Source: Caldimonas sp. (lineage in GTDB: Bacteria; Pseudomonadota; Gammaproteobacteria; Burkholderiales; Burkholderiaceae_C). From it: 5,995 bases of DNA. The stretch spans positions 1-5,995 of the forward strand of contig JASLGD010000614.1 in NCBI GenBank assembly GCA_030150305.1, given 5' to 3'. How positions within the stretch are numbered: position 1 is the stretch's first letter; the number at the start of each line of letters is the position of its first letter. The notes beneath the pieces are model-generated. The model worked only from the letters and a program-made list of their open reading frames with translations. It was not told where the DNA came from and made no database searches. Of this stretch, positions 1 through 5,868 are shown one piece after another. The translations under genes and the position numbers were made by a program.

Positions 1-281
1 CGGGCACCGCTCTCGCGGGCGTTGGTGACGAGCACGCGCTCGTCGATGAGCGCGTCGACGACCTGCTTGCGCAGCGCCGGCGCCGGCGGCAGCGGCGTGC
101 GGTTGCGCGCGGCCTCCTCGCGGATGCGGGCGAGCCGCTGCTGCACCTCGCTCGCCGTCACGAGCTCCTGGTTGACGACGGCGACGATGTAGTCGGCCCG
201 CTGCGCGAGCGCAGGGACGGCAGCGACGGCGATCGCCGCCGCAACCAGCGCGCGACGAAGAAGATGGGGCAGATCAGTCAT
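1..281 (-). CDS. surA: Periplasmic chaperone / peptidyl-prolyl isomerase SurA, N-terminal part (cut by window edge)
   Basis: SurA is a periplasmic chaperone that escorts unfolded outer-membrane proteins, including LptD, to the BAM machinery. Only 93 complete codons are visible because the gene runs off the left edge. Translation from ATG at 281-279 gives a classic Sec signal peptide: a basic LLRR segment, an Ala/Val-rich core, and a cleavage site after PALA at residue 26. The mature protein begins QRADYIVAVVNQELVTASEV, matching the SurA N-domain pattern (E. coli begins with a similar V-AVVN segment). A helical stretch with RLARIREEAARN and LRKQVVDALIDERVLV follows, as in the SurA_N family. 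The parvulin domains would lie outside the window. The start overlaps the end of lptD by 8 nt and I see no strong Shine-Dalgarno sequence, so translation is probably coupled to lptD. Identity is supported by both sequence and position; the missing C-terminus is the main limit. Confidence 0.93.
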   Translation of the reverse strand, partial: MTDLPHLLRRALVAAAIAVAAVPALAQRADYIVAVVNQELVTASEVQQRLARIREEAARNRTPLPPAPALRKQVVDALIDERVLVTNARESGA

Positions 282-2718
282 ACGGGGTGTACGGAGGCGC
301 CGCGGTGCGCTCCTCGCGCAGCAGCTGATAGCCGGGGACATTGTCCTTCAGGACACGCAGCGGACTCGTTCCGATCCTCGACAGGCCGACGAGTTCCAGC
401 TGCAGCAAGAGCCGTGTCGTCTGCTCGGTGCGGCCGGTCGACAGGCGCTCGACGACGACGCGCCCGATCCAGCAGCCGGCGTCGTACTCGAAGCCGACGA
501 TGCCGTCGGTGAGACGGCTGTCGTGCATGCTGTAGTTGAGGTGGCCGACGCTGTAGAGCGTGCCGCCGCAGCCGCCGCGCGACGCGCTCGCGCCGGCGTC
601 GCCGCGCGCCGGGCCGTAGACCGGCCACTGCCAGCCGAGCGCGACCTGCTCGGTGAGGCCGCGCGTCAACCGGTACGACGCTCCGATCGTGCGAAACGGC
701 CCCGGTGAATAGCGCGCGCTCAGGATCGAGCGCTCGATGCGCGACGTGTCCGGGTTGTACTGCACGCCGCTGTCCAGGACCCAGCGCGGGATCAGGCTCG
801 TCGAGCCGAAGACGAGGAAGTCGGAGAAGTGCTTGGACTGCGGAGTGCCTTCGGGAGTGATCTGCTGCTCGCGGAACCGGTAGCGCTGCGCCATGCCGAC
901 GCGCAGTGCCTCGACGCCCGTGTCGGGATCGAGCACGCGCGAGATCACTCCGGCGGTCAGCTGGTTCGAATCGGAAACGCGGTCGACGCCGGAGAAGTCG
1001 TTCTCGGTGAAGATCGAATCGAAGTTGAAGTCCTTCGGCGAGGAGTCGAAGTTCGGCAGGTCGGCCTGCTGCCGATACGGGGTGTTGACGTAGAAGAGAC
1101 GCGGCTCGAGCGTCTGCCGGACCGCGCGATCGAAGAAGTGCGCCTCGCGCTCGAGCGTCCACGCGCTGTCGAGGCTGAACGTCGGGATCACGCGCGAGGC
1201 GCTGCGCGAGCCGTCGGCGAGCGGCAGGTCGAGCGAATAGGTGGCGGCGTTGAACAAGACCTTCGGCGTCAGCGACCAGCCGGGCGAGCCGAACGGACGC
1301 GCGATGCTGCCGACGGCGTGCGTGCGCACCCCGGTCTGGCGCTCGCCGACGAAGCGGTCGTCGGGATTGGCGAAGCGGTTGATCTCGGTCTCGAGCGCAG
1401 CTTCGAAACCGCCGCGCAGAGGCCCGGCGTAGCGCGCACCGACCTGCGGCACCCGCTCGTAGGGCGAATCGATCCGCGTCGTCGGGTCGTCGGTCTGCAG
1501 CACCTGCCAGCGCAACGCGCGCGCGTACGTCGACCAGTCGCCGAACGGCTTCGAGACCAGCAGGTCGGTCTGCAGCAGCCGCGGCGTGAGCGACTTGATC
1601 TCGCCGGCGAAGTCCTTCCAGTAGTCGTCGTCGGAGACGCGCATGACGCGCAGCTGCGTGAACGAGTTGTACGGCAACGCGCCTTCGTGGTCGGCGTGCA
1701 GCGAATAGCGCGAGCGCTCGACGACCTTGTCGTACGGCAGGACCTTGAGGTCGACCGTGCCGAAGTACGACGGCTCGAGATAGCGGAACTCGGTGTCGAG
1801 CGAAGGGCCGCGGCGCAGGCTCTCCTGCATCGTGAAGGTGGCGTCGCGGTTCGGCGCGATGTTCCAGTAATACGGGATCGCGGCCTGGAAGCCGCTCGTG
1901 CTGTCGATCGAGAAGCTCGGCGGCAGAAATCCGGACTTGCGCTCGTCGGTGAGCGGGAAGCTGAGCGTCGGTGACGCCAGGATCGGAACGCCGTAGAAGC
2001 GCAGCACCGCATCCTTGGCGACGCCCTCGTTGACCTCCTGGTCGATGCGGATCTCGCGCGCCTTCAGGATCCACACCGGCTCGCCGCTCTCGTCGTAGAC
2101 GCTGCAGCTCGAGTACGTCGCATCGGTCGCGACCGCGCGCTGGTCGTCGATGAACTCGATCATGCGCGCGCTGCCGCCCGCGCCGGTGCGGGTGAAGCGG
2201 TACGACGGCATGCGAAAGAACCCCTCGAAGCGCTCGACCCTCAGCTGCAGCTCGGGACCGCTGAAGACGTTGCCGTCCCGCGCGATGACGACGTGTCCGG
2301 TCGCGTGCGCGAGGTCCTCGGCCTGCTCGTAGGTCAGCTTGTCGGCGCGCAGCACGGTGCCGCCGCGGCGAAACTCGACGTCGCCCTCGGCGCTCGCATC
2401 GACGTCGGGCCGGCCGCGCACCTCGCGGGCACGCAGGATGATCGGCAGCTCGCGCCCGACCTCGCCGCGCGGCGGCGCCTGCAGCGTCTCGGCCATCCTG
2501 AGCGTGATCGGCGGCGACGACGACGCGCCGGCAGGCGCGCTCGCCGAAGCGGCCGCTGCAGACGAAGGCGCAGACGAAGCCGCCGCGGCAGGCGACGACG
2601 GCTGTGCGCTCGCCGCGAACGCGCACGCGGCGACCGGAGCGGCGATCCAGCGCGCAGTCGCGCGCGCCCGTCGGCGACGGATCGAGCGTGTCTGTTGTCG
2701 GCGTGCGGCTCGACCCAT
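274..2718 (-). CDS. lptD: LPS-assembly outer-membrane protein LptD
   Basis: LptD, with lipoprotein LptE, forms the outer-membrane translocon that inserts lipopolysaccharide into the outer leaflet. The chosen ATG (2718-2716) gives 814 residues, close to the family size (E. coli 784). A TTG at 2799 would add 27 residues without resemblance to a signal peptide, so I reject it. Residues 1-38 form a long, very basic n-region (RSIRRRRARA), a hydrophobic core and an ASA-Q cleavage site. Residues 40-70 are an Ala/Ser/Pro-rich linker. An OstA/LptA-like jelly-roll follows from about residue 91 (LPIILRAREV, ADKLTYEQ). The barrel carries family hallmarks: KSGFLPP near 261, PYYWNIAPNRDAT at about 282-294, EFRYLEP near 310, and RQTLEPRLFYVNTPYR at 534-549. 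Cysteines in the mature protein are C205, C717 and C749. The N-terminal cysteine known from E. coli is absent and its paired CC is a single Cys (GCW). The stop overlaps the surA start by 8 nt, so the two are probably co-transcribed. Confidence 0.96.
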   Translation of the reverse strand: MGRAARRQQTRSIRRRRARATARWIAAPVAACAFAASAQPSSPAAAASSAPSSAAAASASAPAGASSSPPITLRMAETLQAPPRGEVGRELPIILRAREVRGRPDVDASAEGDVEFRRGGTVLRADKLTYEQAEDLAHATGHVVIARDGNVFSGPELQLRVERFEGFFRMPSYRFTRTGAGGSARMIEFIDDQRAVATDATYSSCSVYDESGEPVWILKAREIRIDQEVNEGVAKDAVLRFYGVPILASPTLSFPLTDERKSGFLPPSFSIDSTSGFQAAIPYYWNIAPNRDATFTMQESLRRGPSLDTEFRYLEPSYFGTVDLKVLPYDKVVERSRYSLHADHEGALPYNSFTQLRVMRVSDDDYWKDFAGEIKSLTPRLLQTDLLVSKPFGDWSTYARALRWQVLQTDDPTTRIDSPYERVPQVGARYAGPLRGGFEAALETEINRFANPDDRFVGERQTGVRTHAVGSIARPFGSPGWSLTPKVLFNAATYSLDLPLADGSRSASRVIPTFSLDSAWTLEREAHFFDRAVRQTLEPRLFYVNTPYRQQADLPNFDSSPKDFNFDSIFTENDFSGVDRVSDSNQLTAGVISRVLDPDTGVEALRVGMAQRYRFREQQITPEGTPQSKHFSDFLVFGSTSLIPRWVLDSGVQYNPDTSRIERSILSARYSPGPFRTIGASYRLTRGLTEQVALGWQWPVYGPARGDAGASASRGGCGGTLYSVGHLNYSMHDSRLTDGIVGFEYDAGCWIGRVVVERLSTGRTEQTTRLLLQLELVGLSRIGTSPLRVLKDNVPGYQLLREERTAAPPYTPYD

Positions 2719-2771
2719 TCGTCCACTGAACCCGGAATCGCACCCGCGCCGGGCGACCCGGGGTGCAGTTG

Positions 2772-2842
2772 GCGCGGCGCCGGCACGCTGAGGGCGCAAG
2801 CCGACGTGAACGGCGCCGCGAAGGACGATCCGCGCGGCGCCG
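2772..2842. repeat. Three copies of a GC decamer able to form alternative hairpins in the lptD leader
   Basis: The 11-mer gcgcggcgccg occurs at 2772-2782 and again at 2832-2842. Its exact 10-base reverse complement cggcgccgcg lies between them at 2811-2820. The middle copy can therefore pair with the right copy (10 bp, 12-nt loop) or with the left copy (10 bp, 28-nt loop), but not with both. If lptD starts at 2718 and its promoter lies near 2850, all three copies fall in the lptD 5' leader. They could affect mRNA structure or act as a binding site. The core ggcgcc is self-palindromic and the background is GC-rich, so a chance origin remains quite possible. Confidence 0.45.
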
Positions 2843-2861
2843 ATTTGTAGAATCGATTATC
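2843..2861. promoter_or_regulatory. AT-rich promoter-like patch between divergent lptD and amgK
   Basis: This is a clearly AT-rich island in an otherwise very GC-rich 180-bp divergent region, where promoters for both genes are expected. On the plus strand TAGAAT (2848-2853) matches the sigma-70 -10 consensus at 5 of 6 positions and would serve amgK. On the minus strand GATAAT (complement of 2856-2861) also matches 5 of 6 and would serve lptD with a leader of about 130 nt. The centre contains the 8-bp palindrome aatcgatt (2851-2858). I could not find a convincing -35 box at normal spacing for either direction. If both were used, the promoters would overlap and compete. Confidence 0.35.
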
Positions 2862-2898
2862 CACGAGGCGTCCGCGACGCCGTCCGCGCCGCGCGTCC

Positions 2899-3975
2899 TT
2901 GTCCCCTTTGACCTCCCCCGTTTCGTCCGCCACCGCGATCGCCTGGAGCGACCCGGCGCGCGCGGCCGCGTTCGCGGCGTGGCTGGCGGCGGTCGGCCGG
3001 CGCCACGCGGTCGTCGCGTCGTCGCTGCGGCCAGCCTCGGCCGACGCGAGCTTTCGGCGCTACTTTCGCGCCGATCGCGCCGACGGCGGCAGCGTCGTCG
3101 TGATGGACGCACCGCCGCCGCACGAGGACGTCCGCCCCTTCGTCCACGTCGCCGCGCTGATCGCCGCCGCCGGCCTGCACGCGCCGCGCGTGCTCGAGGC
3201 CGACGTCGAGCAGGGCTTCCTCCTCCTCGACGACCTCGGCAACGAGCTCTATCTCGCCGCGCTGCAGCGCACCCAGGCCGATGGCGATGCCGCGCGCGCC
3301 GACCGCCTGATGCGCGACGCGATCGGCGCGCTCGTCGTCTGGCAGCGCAACGTGCCCGGCGACGCGCTGCCGCCGTACGACGACGCGCTGCTGCGCCGCG
3401 AGCTCGAGCTCTTTCCCGAGTGGTGCGTCGGCCGCGAGTGCGCGGCGACGTGGAACGACGCCGATCGCGCGGTCTGGCGCGCCGTCTCCGACACGCTCGT
3501 CGCGGCCGCGCTCGCGCAACCGGCGGTCGCGGTCCACCGCGACTGGATGCCGAGGAACCTGATGGTCGCCGACCCGAACCCCGGCATCCTCGACTTCCAG
3601 GACGCCGTCCGCGGCCCGATCGCGTACGACGTCGCCTCGCTGCTGCGCGACGCCTTCATCTCGTGGGACGAAGAGCGCGAGCTCGACTGGGCGATCCGCT
3701 ACTGGGAGGCGGCGCGCAAGGCGGCGTTGCCGGTGCCCGCCGACTTCGGCGACTTCTGGCGCGACCTCGAGTGGATCGGCCTGCAGCGCCATCTCAAGGT
3801 GCTCGGCATCTTCTCGCGCCTCAAGCACCGCGACGGCAAGCCCGCGTACAGCGCCGACCTGCCGCGCTTCTTCGACTACGCGCACAAGGTCGCGACGCGC
3901 TACGTCGCGCTGCGGCCGCTCGCGCGGCTGCTCGAGCCGCTGATGGGCGCGACGCGCATCGACGCGTTCCACTGA
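2899..3975 (+). CDS. amgK: N-acetylmuramate/N-acetylglucosamine kinase AmgK (APH-fold phosphotransferase)
   Basis: AmgK phosphorylates the anomeric hydroxyl of MurNAc and GlcNAc in the cytoplasm, feeding recovered peptidoglycan sugars back to UDP-MurNAc by a route that bypasses MurA. The 358-residue product has the aminoglycoside-phosphotransferase/kinase fold. ASFRRYFR at about 50-57 forms the nucleotide-binding region, FLLLDDLGNELYL at 107-119 the hinge, VHRDWMPRNLM at 212-222 carries the catalytic HRD aspartate (D215) and N220, and ILDFQDAVRGPIAYD at 230-244 carries the metal-binding aspartate in the DFG-equivalent position. The DFQDA-GPI-YD pattern and the position divergent from lptD both favour AmgK over a true antibiotic-resistance kinase. 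The start is uncertain: the frame has a stop at 2848-2850 and no ATG or GTG before the conserved region, leaving TTG at 2899 or TTG at 2908, with no visible ribosome binding site. The usual partner murU is not the next gene. Confidence 0.88.
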   Translation: MSPLTSPVSSATAIAWSDPARAAAFAAWLAAVGRRHAVVASSLRPASADASFRRYFRADRADGGSVVVMDAPPPHEDVRPFVHVAALIAAAGLHAPRVLEADVEQGFLLLDDLGNELYLAALQRTQADGDAARADRLMRDAIGALVVWQRNVPGDALPPYDDALLRRELELFPEWCVGRECAATWNDADRAVWRAVSDTLVAAALAQPAVAVHRDWMPRNLMVADPNPGILDFQDAVRGPIAYDVASLLRDAFISWDEERELDWAIRYWEAARKAALPVPADFGDFWRDLEWIGLQRHLKVLGIFSRLKHRDGKPAYSADLPRFFDYAHKVATRYVALRPLARLLEPLMGATRIDAFH

Positions 3976-3980
3976 CGCGC

Positions 3981-3999
3981 GCGGCGTCGACGTCGCCGC
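3981..3999. other. Small GC hairpin between amgK and the oxidoreductase gene
   Basis: The arms gcggcg (3981-3986) and cgccgc (3994-3999) are perfect complements separated by a 7-nt loop. They lie just after the amgK stop codon. No T-run follows, so this is not a convincing intrinsic terminator, and read-through into the downstream gene is likely. In this base composition a 6-bp GC hairpin can easily arise by chance. Confidence 0.25.
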
Positions 4000-4014
4000 G
4001 ACAATCGTCGCGTG
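4000..4014 (+). promoter_or_regulatory. Possible -10 element directly before the GTG start of the oxidoreductase gene
   Basis: GACAAT at 4000-4005 resembles a -10 hexamer (4 of 6 bases) and lies 6 nt before the GTG start codon at 4012. No Shine-Dalgarno sequence is visible in the 36-nt gap after amgK. Together these suggest either co-transcription from amgK or an internal promoter giving a leaderless mRNA. The motif is short and no -35 box is evident, so this is tentative. Confidence 0.25.
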
Positions 4015-5706
4015 CTGCGGCTCACCGAACTCCGCCTTCCGCTCGAGCATTCCGACGCCGAGCTGCGCGCCGCGATCGTCGCCCGGCTCGGCATCGGCGA
4101 CGAGGCGTTTCGCGGCTTCACCGTCTTTCGCCGCGGCCACGATGCGCGCCGCAAGGCGCAGATCGTCGCCGTCTACACCGTCGACTGCGACGTCGCCGAC
4201 GAGGACGGCGTCCTCGCGCGGCACCGCGGCGATCCGCACGTGCGGCCGACGCCCGACATGCGCTACCGCTTCGTCGCCCACGCGCCGGCCGACTTCGCTG
4301 CGGGCCGAACGCCGCGGCCGATCGTCGTCGGTTTCGGACCGTGCGGCATCTTCGCCGCGCTCGTCCTCGCCCAGATGGGCCTCAGCCCGATCGTCGTCGA
4401 GCGCGGGCGTGCGGTGCGCGAGCGCACGCGCGACACGTGGGGCCTGTGGCGGCGCGGCGTCCTCGATCCCGAATCGAACGTGCAGTTCGGCGAGGGCGGC
4501 GCGGGCACGTTCTCCGACGGCAAGCTCTGGAGCCAGATCAGCGACCCGCGCCACCTGACGCGCAAGGTGATCGACGAGCTCGTCCGCGCCGGCGCGCCCG
4601 AGGAGATCGCGTGGGTCGCGAAGCCGCACATCGGCACCTTCCGGCTCGTCGCGGTCGTCGAGCGGATGCGCGCCGAGATCGAGCGCCTCGGCGGCGAGAT
4701 CCGGTTCGCGACCCGCGTCGTCGACGTCCGCATCGAAGCCGGTGCGCTGCGCGGGATCGTCGTCGAACGCACGCGCGACGCCGCGCGCGCCCCCGGGCGC
4801 GACGAGATCGCAGCCGAGCACGTCGTCGTCGCGCCCGGCCACAGCGCGCGCGATACCTTCGCAATGCTGCACGCGCGCGGCGTCCACATCGAGCCGAAGC
4901 CGTTCTCGATCGGCGTTCGCATCGAGCATCCGCAGTCGTTGATCGATCGCGCGCGCTACGGCGCAGCGGCCGGGCACCCGCTGCTCGGCGCCGCCGACTA
5001 TCGCCTGGTCCACCACGCGAAGAACGGCCGCGCGGTCTACAGCTTCTGCATGTGTCCCGGCGGCACAGTGGTCGCGGCGACGTCCGAGCCCGAGCGCGTC
5101 GTCACCAACGGCATGAGCCAGTACTCGCGCAACGAGCGCAACGCCAACGCCGGCATCGTCGTCGGCATCGCCGCCGATGACTACCGCATGGCCGGCGACG
5201 CGTCGGCGCGCGAATTCGACGGTCCGCTCGCGGGCATCGCGTTCCAGCGCTTCTGGGAATCGCGCGCGTTCGCGCTCGGCGGCGGCGGCTATCGCGCGCC
5301 CGGGCAGCGCGTCGGCGACTTCCTGCGCGGCCAGGCGTCGAGCGAGTTCGGCAGCGTCGTGCCGTCGTACCAGCCCGGCGTTCGCTGCGTCGACCTCGGC
5401 GACCGCGCGCAACCGGCGCTTCCCGAGTACGCCATCGAAGCGATCCGCGAAGCGCTGCCCGCGTTCGATCGCCAGATCCCCGGCTTCGCACTCGCCGACG
5501 CGATGCTCACCGGCGTCGAGACGCGGACGTCGTCGCCGATCCGGTTGACACGCGGCCGCGATCGCCAGAGCGTCAACGTCCGCGGCCTCTATCCCGCCGG
5601 AGAAGGCGCGGGCTACGCCGGCGGGATCATGTCGGCGGCGGTCGACGGCATCGAGACCGCGGAGGCCGTGGCGACGGCAATGCTCGCTGACGTGCGGCGG
5701 CGCTGA
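4012..5706 (+). CDS. NAD(P)/FAD-dependent dehydrogenase of unknown substrate (COG2509-like)
   Basis: This 564-residue protein is a two-part flavoprotein. Residues 1 to about 95 form a small N-terminal domain (LRLTELRLPLEHSDAELRAA, then GFTVFRRGHDARRKAQIVAV) typical of this uncharacterised family. From about 102 a Rossmann FAD-binding fold begins: PIVVGFGPCGIFAALVLA, with GFGPCG at 107-112, ends in the ribose-binding E130 of VVERG. Family-type motifs follow: NVQFGEGGAGTFSDGKLWSQ at 156-175, a Cys pair in YSFCMCPGG at 343-351, GVETRTSSPIR at 501-511, and a C-terminal flavin-contact segment GLYPAGEGAGYAGGIMSAAV at 525-544. No signal peptide or membrane segment is seen, so it is probably cytoplasmic. 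It follows amgK by 36 nt on the same strand and may be co-transcribed. The start is GTG at 4012. The electron donor and substrate are not known to me for this family. The last 24 codons are also present in inverted orientation at the window's right end. Confidence 0.88.
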   Translation: MLRLTELRLPLEHSDAELRAAIVARLGIGDEAFRGFTVFRRGHDARRKAQIVAVYTVDCDVADEDGVLARHRGDPHVRPTPDMRYRFVAHAPADFAAGRTPRPIVVGFGPCGIFAALVLAQMGLSPIVVERGRAVRERTRDTWGLWRRGVLDPESNVQFGEGGAGTFSDGKLWSQISDPRHLTRKVIDELVRAGAPEEIAWVAKPHIGTFRLVAVVERMRAEIERLGGEIRFATRVVDVRIEAGALRGIVVERTRDAARAPGRDEIAAEHVVVAPGHSARDTFAMLHARGVHIEPKPFSIGVRIEHPQSLIDRARYGAAAGHPLLGAADYRLVHHAKNGRAVYSFCMCPGGTVVAATSEPERVVTNGMSQYSRNERNANAGIVVGIAADDYRMAGDASAREFDGPLAGIAFQRFWESRAFALGGGGYRAPGQRVGDFLRGQASSEFGSVVPSYQPGVRCVDLGDRAQPALPEYAIEAIREALPAFDRQIPGFALADAMLTGVETRTSSPIRLTRGRDRQSVNVRGLYPAGEGAGYAGGIMSAAVDGIETAEAVATAMLADVRRR

Positions 5707-5729
5707 TCGGCGGACGGTTCGTCGTTCGT
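5635..5729 (+). repeat. Left arm of a 95-bp inverted repeat (3' end of the oxidoreductase gene)
   Basis: This segment is the reverse complement of 5901-5995 without gaps, with 88 of 95 bases matching by my count. Bases 5635-5697 match perfectly (63 bp), the seven mismatches fall within 5698-5711 around the stop codon, and 5712-5729 (ggacggttcgtcgttcgt) match perfectly again. The arm covers the last codons of the flavoprotein gene and the start of the downstream heptamer repeat. The other arm touches the window edge, so the true length of the match could be greater. Confidence 0.9.
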
Positions 5730-5759
5730 CGTTCGTCGCTTCGTCGTTCGTTGTTCGTC
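5717..5759 (+). repeat. Tandem heptamer repeat, unit GTTCGTC, about six copies
   Basis: Three perfect copies of GTTCGTC (5717-5737) are followed by an 8-base variant GCTTCGTC (5738-5745), a variant GTTCGTT (5746-5752) and a further perfect copy (5753-5759). The tract begins 10 nt after the oxidoreductase stop codon and is noncoding. Two further units occur in reverse orientation near 5901-5914 as part of the right inverted-repeat arm. Such tracts can vary in length through replication slippage. No function can be assigned. Confidence 0.8.
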
Positions 5760-5811
5760 CTTGGCGCACGCGGGCGCGGGCGGCGGGTGGCCGATTTCCT
5801 CCATGTCCCCC

Positions 5812-5868
5812 GGCCTTGGCCTGGACGGCCGGCCCTCCTCCTTTACTTCCGCAAAACAGGGCGCCCTG
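5812..5868. repeat. Cluster of three short palindromes in the downstream noncoding region
   Basis: Three dyads lie close together: ggccttggcc (5812-5821), ggccggcc (5827-5834) and cagggcgccctg (5857-5868). Read on the minus strand, the last is followed by TTTT, giving a weak intrinsic-terminator look for a gene arriving from the right; on the plus strand no T-run follows. Clustered palindromes between genes are a common feature of dispersed intergenic repeat families, but I cannot confirm other copies from this window alone. The rest of 5760-5900 holds no gene I can support. Confidence 0.4.

Noticed and set aside
829..1974. 381-codon open frame on the plus strand, antisense to lptD
   Set aside because: The Arg/Glu/Val/Ala-rich translation without motifs is typical of an antisense shadow, and the opposite strand encodes unmistakable LptD motifs.
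2622..2634. Lipobox-like VAAC (residues 29-32) in the LptD signal peptide, hinting at a lipoprotein
   Set aside because: The hydrophobic core before it is too short, a good signal peptidase I site (ASA-Q) follows, and LptD is not known as a lipoprotein.
2719..2799. Upstream TTG start for lptD giving 27 extra residues
   Set aside because: The added residues have no signal-peptide character, the ATG at 2718 precedes a workable signal sequence, and TTG is a rarer start.
2899..3975. Antibiotic-resistance aminoglycoside kinase
   Set aside because: The fold is shared, but the DFQDA-GPI-YD pattern and the location divergent from lptD-surA indicate the cell-wall recycling kinase AmgK.
2763..5180. 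805-codon open frame on the plus strand overlapping amgK and the oxidoreductase in another frame
   Set aside because: The product is extremely Arg-rich and crosses the two real genes and their intergenic gap out of frame; it is a composition artefact.
5717..5759. CRISPR-like array
   Set aside because: The units are contiguous heptamers without spacers, and no cas genes are present.
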